Of a stretch of 64,000 bases of DNA, positions 49,466-62,221 are shown piece after piece. How positions within the stretch are numbered: the stretch's first letter is position 1; the number at the start of each line of letters is the position of its first letter. The DNA comes from Daphnia carinata (lineage: Eukaryota; Arthropoda; Branchiopoda; Diplostraca; Daphniidae). The notes under the pieces were generated by a model. The model saw only the letters and a program-made list of their open reading frames with translations. It did not search any database and was not told the origin of the DNA. Both the position numbers and the translations under genes were made by a program. The stretch lies in assembly GCF_022539665.2 (NCBI RefSeq), contig NC_081331.1, positions 1,398,501 to 1,462,500 of the forward strand. Direction: 5' to 3'.

Positions 49466-49959
49466 TTTCAGCTGATTTGATGGCAGGGGCGTGTAGAAAC
49501 TCGCAGCGACGAAAGAGCTAGAAACGGTGACAGTCGTTTCTTAAAGATAGGCACACACACACACACGCGCGCAGAGCATAAGAGCGAGGTCTATAATCAG
49601 AAACGAGTGGTATGTAAAGCAGGTGTCCGGGTGAATCCAAATGTTAAACGTGAAATGAACGAAGTGTTAACGCCAGCAGCAGACACATCACTGAAAAATG
49701 TCAATGTCAAAACCTTTTGACTTCTTTGCCGGTTGATGATACAGAATGGCGCAGCGATAGACCAACTTCCCAAGTCACTGGGCAACATATACGAACCAAA
49801 AAGTTAACTAACAAGCGGCGAGGCCAGAAATTGAGTTCCAATCACGAAAAGTTGAGGGAGAGAAAACAAAAACAAGGAACGGGATCAAAAGATAGAAACG
49901 TGAGGTGGAGAAGGTGTAGCAATAGCCGGGAATAGTTGTATAGGGATAAAAGAGAGAAA

Positions 49960-50110
49960 GAGAGAGAGCGAGTCTCGGACTGATGGTGACGGCTAGCCGG
50001 CTGGTTCGTAACTGAAGAGGGGCCGTCAGTCGCGCCTCCTCTTTTTACGCCCAGCAGAAAAGAAAGAAAAAAAAAACCGGTCGCAGTGTGTAGAGTTTGG
50101 TTGGTGTGTC
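49960..50110 (-). promoter_or_regulatory. Possible promoter region of the I-BAR gene
   Basis: This is a locally G/C- and CpG-richer patch about 500 bp upstream of the start codon. It contains ATCAGTC, an arthropod-type initiator, on the minus strand near 49980, and TCAGT words on the plus strand near 50027 and 50108. No TATA box is evident. A spliced 5' leader from further away is equally possible. Confidence 0.25.
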
Positions 50111-50725
50111 AGTGCAGAGCCAAGGCTTCAGGAAGTCCCGATAGCTCTCTCTCTCTCTCTGGCAAGCCCTCGCCCCTCCTCATCCTTGCCGACCCTATAC
50201 GATGTATATTTGCCTTTCCCGATGTCATAACGTCTCCTCTTGCCAGGCATACTTTTTGTGCGGAATTTCAAAGCTATGTGGCGATGAAAAACAAGAGACT
50301 GTTGCTAAAATATGGGCCGTATTTTACGAGTGCTTATTGCCGTTGAGCCTTCGCTGAAAATTTTTGTTCTTTGAAAACAAAAAAAATGGCACTGAAAAAA
50401 ATTGCCGATTATAAAGGCACTGCTGTAGCCTCGTTGATCCTCGACTTTTTTACTACATGTGCAATCTCAGTGGCGTGCGTGTTGAACGAATCCGCATTGA
50501 AGCAGCCCGTAAAATTGGCCTAACAGCTAATAAATCTCTGCCCATCTGAATACATTTCACTTTCTTTATTCCTACGGTATTACGGGTGATGATGCAATAC
50601 ATTGTAACATGCACCTGTATAGAGGCCTATAAACCGACACGTCGTAAAAAAAACAAAAAAAACACAGACAAATAATAAGTGTTTCTCACAACGCTCAGAT
50701 TTTGATCGTGTGACAATGGCTTCGG

Positions 50726-50749
50726 AATGACCACCGCGGTGTGGTCATT
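50726..50749. repeat. Perfect inverted repeat with 9-bp arms
   Basis: AATGACCAC and GTGGTCATT are separated by CGCGGT. It could be a dimeric transcription-factor site or a small hairpin; no gene is close enough to assign it. Confidence 0.8.
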
Positions 50750-53700
50750 ACAGTGGTATAAGCGTCTGTGAAACTTGGCCCGTTTTGTATAGCATGTGGG
50801 CAAAAAAGAAGGAGTACGATACATTTGTACGACAAAATTTCAAGGTAGTAATCATTCGTCACAATGGCCGATTTTGCCGGGCAGTGAAAACACTAGTTTG
50901 CGGGAGCGTGATAGCCGGCAGCCGCAGAGTCGCCGAGAGAAAATGTCGTGCAAATGCGTTCAATAAACATGCTTGATTGGATAGCAATAAGACAAGTCTC
51001 AATCTCTTGCATGTTTCTTTTCTTCAGAAAACAAAAGGGAGGCATGAAATCTGGTCCGTTTGATCACGACGTTCCCTTGTTTTATTGCATGTCGAAAGAA
51101 TAGAGGAAAAACAAAACACAACAGACAGATCAAAAGAAAACGGACAACATGCCGGGAGATGGAATTCAAGCTGTAAAAATGAATTCTCTTTCAGTTTCGA
51201 AAACTCAACGAACTCGTAAACACAATCCGCATTATGCACCGTATATGCATAACATCTTCCTCGTTGGCCATGACCACCTCTTTAATAGCCAACGATAACG
51301 CAGGCCTCATCTGATGAAAAAGAAACGGGGAATGAGGACAAGAGCAGAGGAAAACAGATGAAAAACGACTTGTAACAGATGCCCATTTTCACTTTTGATT
51401 GGTCTCTTAGCATTCACGGTTTCACCGCTGCACAGGTAAAAAATAAAAAACACATTCCCGTAGGTGAAACCGGAGATGGTTGTTCATGTTGTTTTCTGTG
51501 CGCCTTTTCGTTTCGATGCGAATAAGAAAACGGAAGGATACCGTACACCATAGCACCACCTTTACCTCGGCCCACTTTCGTTCGGATGATATGCACTGTG
51601 TGTTACACAGCTCAACAGCACGCCCGCGCACCATCACCGCCAGTGATTACCAACTGGCCAAAAACTGATGATGGCCCAACGTCTATAATCACGCACATAG
51701 CCAGAATTCGTTATTTAGCACATTATTACTAGTACTACTATAGCACTGCTTCAATCTGTTGTTATTATATCATTGCCTATGCATTGTGTGTTACGGTAAG
51801 TGCTGACGTCTATATACTTTTATTTATAGAAGGCAAGAAAACAAACAGAAAAGAGAGTGGGAACATGTGAAGTATTCTTCGTCGTTTTCTGTAACGTTCC
51901 CTCTCTATGTAGGCTAACAATGAGGCCTATGGCAGCGATTGTTTCATTTCGTTTCTGATGTATTCGTGACGTGGGAGAATGTGGTAAAATATGTTTCTTT
52001 TTCTCAAACTTTTTTTTTACACATATGCCACCCATTTTTACGTGTACATTTTAATCGCTATGTTTTCGCATGCATATTTGCTATTACTTTAGTATATGTA
52101 CGTAGCCTGGAACTAATTAGTTTTTGGTGTGTGTGGCTTTTCTCGTGATGAAATCTGTTCCATCATCATTCGTCAGTGAACTTCACTGACTTTCTCTCTG
52201 CATTACACTCAGGTCGTTCTCGATGAGTCTGACATCTTCTAAGAGTAGTCCCTTGTTAAAAAAAAAAGGATAACAATTAGCTGGAAGGAGACGCAAAAAA
52301 AGTGAAAATAAAACGGAGAAAGGGAACGACGACATTTTCGCGACCAGTCATTTGTCAAAAAAAAGTTCACGCACGACACAGTGATGATTGCTAGCTTTAG
52401 CTATCTGGAACAAGAGTAACGGGAAAGTGAACTAATCGATTTTCAAAACTTTTGGATTGCCGTGTGCAAACTGCAATTCTCATCCATTTCGATCCGTCTG
52501 CCGCTGTCAAATCTCGAAGCCAACCAGCTTCGGGTTTCTTTTTTTTTTTCTGATATAATTCCCAGGGTACATCATTCAATTATCCTGCATAAACGTCAGC
52601 ATATTAAAAAGGCAATAGAAGGAGATAAAAAAAAATGTATTACAAGTCGGTCGCTTTTGTACCAAGACATCAGAGCCCCTATACTTAAGAATATTCCAGG
52701 AAAAAGGAAAAACGTTTTTTAAGCTGCTTTTTGTTAGCGTGATACACAGAATGATGTTGATCATTCAATACCCGTTTATAGCAAACGACAATTTTTTCTC
52801 CACCATAATGTTTGATGAAATCAGTGTTGGTTTCCGTCATCTTTCAGCAGCAAACGAGACGTGAGACTGTGAACTTTCTCTCCTCACTCTTTGTTTCTTC
52901 CGAGCGTTCTCATCCGTCATCACTTGTGCTGGTAAGCAAAGGCAAAGCGGCTTTTTTTTGTGAAAAATGATATTCAGTTGTTTGTTTCCTTCTGTGCCCA
53001 TCTGCCCTCCTTGTGTGACTCGATGTCGTGTCTCTCCGACCATCAAAATGAGAAACGCTTTTCCCTTTTCGCTTCCTCACTTATTCTTGCAACACAGTCA
53101 TGTAGGAGTACGTAGACACGCGTGAACGGACAAAAGTAAAAACACCAAAGAGCAAAAAAAAAAGTCGATTCGTTTTTCGTGGTGGCACTCTTCTTTCAAC
53201 CTTTCGGGATCAAACGCTTTCGACGGCCAAAGCATTTGAAGAAATAGAAAGCGGACGCGGGATTTTTTTTTACATGTGATGTCGAGAGAAGAATCATTAG
53301 CCGACCTGCCTCTCACGTCATAGGCGTATCACGTCGGCAATAGATTACTCTTCGAGAATGTTACCCCAGTTTGTGCTTGCAGCATCTTTCGGTTCCCATC
53401 ATTTCGTCCGTCAAAGCCTAACGTGTTCTGTTTTTACCTAATTACGAAAATAGGGTATTCTCATCTTCATCGGGTTATCTTGATCGTCCTTGTGTGATGA
53501 AGTAAAGGCAGTGTTGGCGGATAAAAGGACCCGTTTGCCCACTCGCATGTCAGAAACAAGTCCTTCGAATCCCCATTGTAATCTCATATTCAACTGCAAT
53601 TTGAAAACGTTGGGAAGTGTCTCTTGAAAACATGAAAGTCAGTCTTTTCTGGCGTTGTTTTGGATCGCCTTTTTCAAGGATTTTTCAAAGTTCTTCTGTA

Positions 53701-54169
53701 TTATTACCTGGCTCGTTTTTATTACGTAACGAATTATGCGGCAGAAACAATTCGCGCACGTCGCCCATGTCAAGTATTTTTCGGATTTCCGCTAATTTTT
53801 TTTTTTTTACATTCAAGTGCCGCCGTCTCTGTTACTATCCTGCCTTTTTCTATGCTGCTGATGCCATTCTGCACGGACGGACACACGCACGCAAGCGATG
53901 ACGATCGCGGGGAGGGGGGGGACCGATCGAGCTGTGTTCGGTCGTGATGTAGATAACCTTGCCGGCAGAGACACTTGAGAAGATCATTTTTTTTTTTCGA
54001 AAGAGAAAAAAAGGTAAAAATCAAATTCTTTTTGAAAAACCTCTCTGGCCAAATGAATGGATAACATGTACGTTGCGAAACTTTAGATGGAGTTAGCGAA
54101 CCTCCACCCAAGAGTTGCCGGTTCTTTTCTTAAAGACAAAAAGAAGAAGAAGAAGAAGGACCAATTAAA

Positions 54170-54195
54170 CTCCTCCACTTCCATCAGTGGAGGAG
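54170..54195. repeat. Perfect hairpin with 10-bp arms
   Basis: CTCCTCCACT and AGTGGAGGAG flank a six-base loop, TCCATC. It lies in the non-coding stretch next to an AAG microsatellite. No T tract or neighbouring gene gives it a role. Confidence 0.8.
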
Positions 54196-56007
54196 GAGGT
54201 AGCAGGATAAATATTGCACTCTCTCCCTCGCCGGAGGCCCATCCGTTCTTCAAGGACTGATGATGACTATAGCACAGCAGCTTTTTTTTTTCTTTATTAT
54301 CTTTGAACAACGTATTTATTCATTTATTATGCCTGTGTGGCGAGCTGAATCACCTTCAATCTGGACATTTAGCCGAAATATTTGAGAATCTATGCAACTA
54401 ACAATTTCAACTGTATATTCAAAAATTGTTTTCGCTTCTTTAAAAAATCATGCTGCGGTCCATCTTCTTCATCCGCCTAGCAGCAGTCACGTACCGGTTT
54501 GATATGGCTCATGCATGATGTAACCCAAATACAGGCACGCACGTCAACGTACAGTACGTACGCGAAGGATAGCGAATCCTAGTGCGAGAATTTTTCCATG
54601 TAGATTTTAGTTTTTTATTTGGCCCGCAAGGCATGTGCATACGATATTCTGCTATGCAAACCTCGCGTGTTCAATCATCTCACCCAGCGGTATGCGTATG
54701 GAAATCTTTGATTCGCCTGCTAACTGAATGGAAACAGAGAAGCGAGTAGCAAAATAATATTCAACAAGCGACGTCGTTTATTGATTTCACTTTCCTATTT
54801 TTTTTTTCGCTGCTTCTCGTGTCCTCTATTTACTATGATTTCTTTTTCATTCTTAACTTTTCCTTTTTTTTCTGAAGAGGGGGATTTTTCTTCGACGATT
54901 GTCGGGAAACTTTGTGGCAATAATAGCCGGTGCCTGAATGCGGTGGCGTTGACGTTTGGTTTCGAAGAGGCCGTGCTCACAATATCCTTTCACTTTCATC
55001 ATTCCAATACAAGAGGTAAAAAAAATATATATTACCGCATCATTAGCTCGATATTCACATGCGCATTAAAAAAAAACACAAATTAAAAATGTATAATGAC
55101 TAGAGCAAAAGCAGCCACAGCCTACACCGCACCGGATGGGCAACCTCCCGTCGTGATTGGTATTGCCTAGTTGCGTCATCTGTGCACAGCGTGTACGTCT
55201 ATAGATATACATAGGCAACGATATGAAGATCTTGAAAAGACATAATCGTAAATTAAAGAAGATGACCGTAGAGATGGTTGCAAAAAAAAAGAAGGAAAAA
55301 GAAAGCAAAAGGGAAAATTAGGCAGAGTTAGTCTAGAATATTGGCGGGACGCACTATTTAAGGGCTGTAAGCATTTACGTAATATGCCAGTAGGCTATTA
55401 CCGACAAATGCACAGAAATAAAAGAGAGAGAGTGGGACTAGAGAAAACCAAAAAACCTCCAACAGTTCGTTATATCGTCTCTGACCTTTTTGAACTCACT
55501 GGCTTTGGTCCTACCCACAGCACGCCCTAATTATTCGTCGTTTTTTTCAAACGTGTCTTCGACCCCACCCAGTTTCACCGCCAACATCCGTCAACGGACG
55601 CACGCTACACAATCGTATTGCCTCCTACTCCCTTTTGTTTTGTTTTTTCGGTTCCGTTCGAAAGAAAAACAAATTTCTGTTTTGTGATTTTTTAATTTAA
55701 TATATGCCGAGCACGAAGATGCTAATTCACTAGCCCCATCTGTATTATAGGGAGAATAGAGAGTTCTCAAGTCTTGTTCGTCCGTGATTGATAGCGCCGC
55801 TCTCAGCAGGTATAATCAACGAGCGCGTCTATACTCTACTCAGGTAAATCCTGCTTTGTTCTAATCAAGTTCTTCTTCTTGATTGCATGGGCAAAGGGTG
55901 GTGGTTACGCTATTTGACGATGCCGTGCTTCATGTTCTTTGATTGCTCGCCCTCACTCTCACTCTCTTCGCATTCTTGTGTGCCGATTCTTGATCTTGTT
56001 TCTATAG

Positions 56008-56397
56008 TTTTATCGGTTAACGAATGGGCCGCAAGAACGTGAGCTGGCCTTCAACGATCAATTACGATACAAGAACTGGCTCGGCAGCAAAATTTAGCAA
56101 AATGCCGTTTTCTAAAGCAATTAAATCAAATACATTCTCGATCCTGACTTTGTTCAACCAGCTGTTCGTAATTTCAATGTTACCTGGCCAACTTATCATG
56201 CTGGCAACACTTTTCCTGTCGAAGAATTGCCATTTGTCATTGTTGGAGGATTTCTAAATCAAATCGTGTTCTACCCTGGACGTAACGGAAATCATAGTTG
56301 CATTGTTAGGGGGGGGGGGGGGGCAATTCTTCGTAGTTCAAGAAACGGTCGTTCGGTTGAGCCAATTGAACAAAAGCAGGTATGCACACGTATGGCC
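56008..56397 (+). pseudogene. Probable decayed coding fragment, family unknown
   Basis: After TTCTATAG, one frame reads YRLTNGPQERELAFNDQLRY and KNWLGSKI to a TAG at 56095. Three stops fall within about 30 bases. The same frame then resumes at 56125 with DPDFVQPAVRNFNVTWPTYH, continuing through VEELPFVIVGGFLNQIVFYP and NGNHSCIV into a G15 run. After the run, a shifted frame gives FFVVQETVVRLSQLN before AAAGCAG|GTATGC. Long protein-like text in one frame, broken by clustered stops and a homopolymer shift, suggests a degenerate gene or element copy. I do not recognise the family. Confidence 0.4.
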
Positions 56398-59300
56398 GAC
56401 TTTCGCCCCTCGTTACCTGTCTACTTGCTTTTCAAAAGCTGACGTGAGCTATGATGCGGTCTATCTTATTTTATTGTCTATACAAGAACATAAACCGGCC
56501 AGTAATAAACGAAGGCAAACAAAAAAAGGAAAGGCTGAGCCCCAGTAAACGCAATCACTCTCTCTTTCTGGTTCGCTGACGAAGATGAATTCTCTATACC
56601 AAATTGAAACAAATGGCGGAGCAAAAAAAAAAAAAGAAAACAAAAAAGGAGGCGATGGCAGACGTTTCTCGAGAGTATATGAAATGCCGTTATTACAAAC
56701 GCGCCTGCTCAAATACGGCCACCATATGCAGAACAAGAGGTAGTCATAACAATGCAGAATGAATAGGTATAAGACACTTTTTTTTTTAAGTGGTTACGAA
56801 AACGCCAACTGGGGAGTAACATCTGTATACAACTTAAAATATAGCGATCATGACGACATGGGAATGACGTGGACCTTTACAAATTGAGAAAACAATGCAG
56901 TCGTTACACGGCCGATCGAATGCCACACCATCGGACCCATGGTCTACAAGGCATACGAGCTCCGCCGAGCAGAGCCTCTTTCTGTTTCGTTGCACGCAAC
57001 GCACCAGCCACTAAAAAAAAGGGGGAGGATACATTAACCGACATTTAGTAATTTCAACATTAAAAAATCACAGCCTGTTCCACTTTTACCTGTCGGTGTA
57101 AATGAACTCGCAGCGAATAATTGGCTCCAAACGAATTCTATTGCTTATATTTACAAAGAATACCCCGAAGACTCCCATACCTTAGATTAATAAGAATCGT
57201 ACAGCTTTTTTAATATTCTTTTAAGTCTCGGCAAGTTTTTCCAGCAACTCGGCATGTGTTTCACGCAATTCATTTGCGGTGTAAACCGCGAGCACCTTCC
57301 CCGTTCACGACAAAGCGACACGGTTGACCGGCGGGGGGTTTCCAGGGAGCGCAGAGTTCGCACCAGGTGCAGCGATAGCAATAACAGTTCATAACGGATG
57401 ATATCGTCTATTCTCTCTCTCACCTTTTTTCTCACTTGGAGTTCAAAGGTACAAAGGCAAAACAACATTTTCAAGTTTTTTGTCGCTGCAATTTCACGTT
57501 ACAACAGCACGCCGCAAAAACGCAGCAAAAATAAGAATGAGATAAATAGACTATTTAATTAACGTATGCAGGAACGCGCTGTTGCAGGCACGGAAGCGGG
57601 ACCACTATAGTCACGTACGCTGCAAAAATAAAAGGGATGGCAATCATTCCGCCACATCATGCCAATTGGCCTGTATTATACGAAACGAGCTGTATAGCAT
57701 AAAACTAACGCATGCATTTTATTTTGACATTCACGAAAGGCAAATTTTCAAAAGTTAGACAAGGCCCATTATTTGTAACAAACTGCAGAACAGTCATTTT
57801 GAGACGGGAATTCAAAGCACCATAACGTCAAGAGCATTCGGCTCGGATTTGCCACGCACTGAAAATGAAGCACGAACGTCGTGCTCGTTTTCATTATTTA
57901 GTACAACACATGCGCTGAAACCGACAGAGGACGCTATATGTTATGACGATCTCATTAGGCTTTCAGTTTCCATCTACGAGACCCCTCCAGCGTGCGGTTC
58001 AACTGGCTCTTTTCCTTCCCTCTAGTTACGTCTATCATCCGTGAAGAAAAGGGGATGACTCTGATTACCGTACACAAAAGGGCCCGCTCCAATCATGCCA
58101 CGTACCAGAGTACTGTGATTGTAGGAAAGCAGATGAACTATATAGCCCGTCGTCCTAGAAACAAACGAGGTTGAATTTGACACCGACGCTGTGTGTTAAC
58201 CAAAGCTGGAGCTAATGAGTGGGCAGGCACAAGTCGATTGACAGCAAAGCATACAATGGCGAGACTACATGGAAACGGTTGAATGTCCGGCTTTACGGTT
58301 GTCTATAACGAATGACCTATACAATCCATTCTTCTATTCTCTTGTGACTATACTGCGATCCAATTTTGAGCTTTTTTTTAGTATAGATGAGAGAGAAGAA
58401 AAAGGAAAAAAATTGTAAGTTATGACATCACTTACAAATGAATATGAACTGTAAATCGAGCTTTGGCCAACAAAGATTGCACTATGTTAATACGCCGGTA
58501 AAGAAAGTGAAATAAGGTACGGTATACACGTATCTACGTTTGTCAAACAAATGCGAGATGACAAGAAATACACCACCAGAATCAAACTAAAGAGGTTTGA
58601 AGATTTTAAAGTGTTTTATTTTTTTTTTTTTCATGTTTTTGTGAAAAGAGATATTTTATCATCTCTTAAACCGACATAATATGTACAGTATATGGGGTAA
58701 ACTAAATAATAACATTGGTAGCGGCATATTTTTACTGTCGTAGAATTAAGAGACATCTAGCGCTACAGCATTTGATTGCCAGCTAAAACTGTTGTTTTCG
58801 TTCTCTTATAACCGCACGTTTCGGGATTGACTAACACAAGATACACTTTCTATAATATGTGATGTAATAAATTTTCACTCCAGCAAAAATTTGGAAGTGT
58901 ATAAGCTATGGGTAATCACATCAATGTCAGCTTTTTAGTACAAAATATATTAAAGAAAGTAAATGTAACACCATAAGCGTGAATGGCACAAGTAGTCAAT
59001 TGCAATCAAAACTCGAAAATGGATTTCTAGCAGCATCTTATTAGCTGTTGGTTTTCTGTATGGAAGTTAAGATGTTGAAGATGTGTCTTACCTAACAGGG
59101 AGCACTCTTTTTATCAACATGCTTCCCTATAGTTCTGGAATCATAAATAAAATAAAAGTAGATCATGCTTTCATAACTTGCCTTTTTGACATCAGCCGTT
59201 TTGAAGTATGAGACTAGCTGAAGAAGAGAGAACCTTACTAAGTTTTATCATAGGGTACAAGGTTATGTAGGCTGAATGGAAACTGCTTCAATCTATCAAC

Positions 59301-60040
59301 AGGAAAACAAAGAAGTTTTGAATAGAAATGCGATGTAATAATGAAATGATAATAACTGACAGTTCTTCCTTCAATACAGCTTCTTTCAACTAGCTACCTG
59401 CTTTGCTTACCGTAACATACTGCTTACTTTGCATAGAATACGTAGAACGTCCAAGACACCCGAAATACTGCAACAAAAACAATTTTGTGACATTTCAGAT
59501 GACAATTCATACTTTAAAGAAGCACTACAGTCAATCGATCTATTTTGAGAGAAGGGGTTCCTCAAAGCAGCCCACACTTGAAAACTATGTGTACTGACTA
59601 TACTATTAAGCAAAAGAAATCGATTGAATATCGATACTCACATCAAAAGAGCCAATAGTTGAACTAGCTTTTGGTCACGTGGAGATAGCCAATACAAAAT
59701 CATACATCTGGCGGTGCTGAGTGTCATCTCGAGTTGAGTACGCTGTCAAATACGGAGGTGTGTAACACAAAATTACGAGTAAATCATAAGCTGTAAAAAG
59801 TTGTCATCGCGCCAAATAAGTGAAACGTGATTCACCGTAAAAACCGGATAATTTAAGTGAACTGGTTCCTTTGTGTTTAATGTTCTTTCAGGCCTCGTAT
59901 TCTCGTGCCATGCTGACTACTGCTGAGGAAACTACCATGCCATAAATTGCGTATATTTCGTATGCAACCAAACACTAATTGTTTACGATCCGCGCTTTTC
60001 ACTGTAAATAGGGCTTTTCTTTACATTACCTTTCCCTTTG
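56398..60040. other. Intergenic region upstream of the tandem paralogues
   Basis: No supported exon. A 17-bp word at 58751-58767 recurs at 61350-61366. Confidence 0.6.
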
Positions 60041-60049
60041 CAAGCTTTT

Positions 60050-60082
60050 TATAAGCTTTTTACACAAAACACTAAGCTCACA
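60050..60082 (+). promoter_or_regulatory. TATA box and initiator of the first tandem paralogue
   Basis: TATAAG begins at 60050 and CTCACAC gives an initiator-like A at 60080, 30 bp downstream. The ATG follows 80 bp later at 60160 in the context GAAAAATGG. The spacing is right for a TATA promoter. Confidence 0.5.
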
Positions 60083-60159
60083 CGAATTCCAGAATCCCGA
60101 TCTTAGTTTTTCGCACGCCGCAACTGTGAACAAAGGCGTTTGACAGCGAGACCCGAAAA

Positions 60160-60858
60160 ATGGCCAACAGAGCCGCATGTGCAAATCTTCCTCAACTATT
60201 ATTGTTAATAACAATTTTGACTTACCTAGAGCGCGAGGTCGCCCACGCAGCCACCGAAGAAGGTAGGATCTAAAGAATTTTTTATGAAATTAATCAGTAA
60301 AACTGTTCTCATTCGATTGGGGAGAACGTTAATAGATAAACGCACGAAATCAAACTAAAGCTTGTATTTCATCACGCAGATTTTTCTGGGAAGATCCATA
60401 AGGAGAGTGGCAAGGATTTGGTTCCCGAATGGAAATGGATCGTGAACAAACCAAAAGAATTAAATTTTGGAAAACACTTTGACATCGTTCGCAGGACGCT
60501 TGGTGTCATCAGTGCCATTTTTACAATCTGGATTTTTATGGAGACGAGGGACAGGCAATACGAGAAACAAAACACAGATGAGTTGCTGGAAGAATTCAAC
60601 TTGCAGCTGGAAAACTTAAATTTTCGTGTAGAAGAAATTAAAAAGTCTTTACTACATCTGTCTTGCCTATACGATGGCGTCCAAGTGCAATCGGAGAGTA
60701 AAGCCGTGATTAGAAATTGTTTACAGTTTATTCAACGATATCGCAGAGATGCTATTTATGCCTCTCTTTTAGTGCAACCGTCACACAGTGTGACGGACAG
60801 ACAAATAAAAAAAAAGAGTTCTCTCGCCAACCTAAATGCAGAAGCTCGGCCAAAATAA
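60160..60858 (+). CDS. Secreted or membrane helical protein, tandem paralogue 1 (two exons)
   Basis: Exons 60160-60262 and 60380-60858 join through GAAG|GTAGGATC and CACGCAG|ATTTTT in phase 1 to give 193 residues. The N-terminus (QLLLLITILTYL core) looks like a signal peptide or signal anchor. Then come FSGKIHKESGKD, a hydrophobic segment, LGVISAIFTIWIF, ending in METR, a charged amphipathic helix (LLEEFNLQLENLNFRVEEIK), two cysteines 18 apart (SCLYDG to RNCLQFIQ) and a basic, serine-rich tail. AATAAA lies at 60868, ten bases after the stop. I know no family with this layout. The order of signal, short hydrophobic stretch and amphipathic helices recalls secreted alpha-helical membrane-inserting proteins in general, but that is only a resemblance. 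It is homologous to the gene at 62360. Confidence 0.8.
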
Positions 60859-60867
60859 GTAAATTTC

Positions 60868-60873
60868 AATAAA
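60868..60873 (+). terminator. Polyadenylation signal of paralogue 1
   Basis: AATAAA lies ten bases after the TAA stop codon, which implies a very short 3' untranslated region. Confidence 0.6.
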
Positions 60874-62180
60874 CTTGGTGACATTTATTTCTTTTGCCAT
60901 TGTATATAACTGAATAATACGGCTTAAAGAAATTATCGTGTAAACCTACTTCGAATTTTTTTCTGCATTGGAACAGTTTCTTCGTCGGTGATATCGTTGA
61001 TTTAGTATTCAACATCGATAGTAAAAGCACGAGCGATATCGTTCTCTTGGGGCAATCTTCGTTTTTTCTTAATCCGATAATGGCTTCGGCTTTCCCAAAT
61101 TTCATAATGAGGCATATTTTCCCCTGGACGTACCTGCCAAGGTCCGTCTGGTATCATTATAATTCATCATACTCCCCCTTTTAAGTTACGTAGGATTTGC
61201 AGTGAGCATGTCACAGGTTAGAAAAAGCGTCGCGATCAGCGGAACATGATTTTGCAGTAGTTTCTACCGTTTCTGAAGGCTTCAGGTTTCGTGTTCTGCC
61301 TCTGAAATTTCTTATTTTGCGGTGTAAAGTCCCAACGGCGCAGAATAATAGACATCTAGCGCTACAAGGTATGACTGAAGTGGTGAGGCATGAGCGCACG
61401 TTCCGTTTTGTACCGCGTGATAGCGGCATAAGTAGAAAAAAAAACAAAAGCAATAAAACGTAACTGAAAATCTAAGTAATTGGAAGGTGTGCCGACTACG
61501 TAACTGGCTACTCATTCACCAAATGCGATATGCTGTTAAAGAAGCCACATATTTCCTAATGTACTGCACCTGAATTATGTAAAAAAAGCAATTCACGGAT
61601 GTACATTACGAAGCACGACTGATGATTTGCATCACAAACAACCAGCTACCAATCAGGTGCCTGTAGGATTTGAGGAGTCCCTTATTTCCTTCTGTGTTAC
61701 AAGTGCCGTGAACCCTAGCCGTTTGTATTACTGGGCCGTTGTAAACAGCATTGTGTCATACTTCACCTACTCCACAACGTGTGTCACACTATATTTTGTA
61801 CAGAAACCAGGTCCAGATGAATTGAGCAGTTTATATTATGCAAACATGCACCCAGCGCTTGTTTGTTTGTTTTGACATGGCTAATTTTGAATGAACACCT
61901 TCCCGAATAAGTTCAGCCTGGCCCTCTTCGCAGAGCAGAAAATAATTTTTGTGATGTCACCTCCGGTTGTTTTCTTTTGTTACTATCTCAAGTTCGAAGC
62001 TTTTGGCTCATGAACCCAAAAAACTTGTCATTTCATGATTATTGTGTTTTATTTCTTCTCCTGAATAATTCGACGTGTCGAGCCGTTAACAGGGTGTTCA
62101 GCCCACCTCTTCTTCATTCTTGAACTTGGGGATGTCGTACTCTTCTTTAACAAGCGCACGAAACGGAAGTTCATAGGGCG
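60874..62180. other. Spacer between the tandem paralogues
   Basis: No third copy of the family is visible. An open frame at 61627-61875 contains VTSAVNPSRLYYWAVV, faintly like the start of a Tudor domain, but it has no splice context and may be chance. Confidence 0.5.
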
Positions 62181-62185
62181 TTTAC

Positions 62186-62221
62186 TATATATATGCGAAA
62201 AAGTTGAGTACAGAGTTCAGT
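62186..62221 (+). promoter_or_regulatory. TATA box and initiator of the second tandem paralogue
   Basis: TATATATAT starts at 62186 and the canonical arthropod initiator TTCAGT has its A at 62219, 33 bp downstream. The start codon is 141 bp further at 62360 (TTCATAATGACC). Confidence 0.6.

Larger units (their letters stand above)
50111..56007. other. Intergenic region without a supported gene
   Basis: The open frames are short and follow pyrimidine or purine runs. Noted items are an inverted repeat at 50726-50749, an exon-like segment at 52848-52931 (TTTCAG before, G|GTAAGC after), a GC-rich patch at about 53870-53945 and a hairpin at 54170-54195. Confidence 0.55.
58751..61366. repeat. Repeated 17-bp word on either side of the first paralogue
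   Basis: AGACATCTAGCGCTACA occurs at 58751-58767 and at 61350-61366, each preceded by a GAAT-A-rich stretch and followed within 45-62 bp by CGCACGTT. The shared layout suggests two old copies of a small dispersed element. Confidence 0.6.

Noticed and set aside
61627-61875. Frame with a faint Tudor-like start
   Set aside because: Only about 15 residues look suggestive; no splice sites, no conserved Tudor aromatic cage beyond them.
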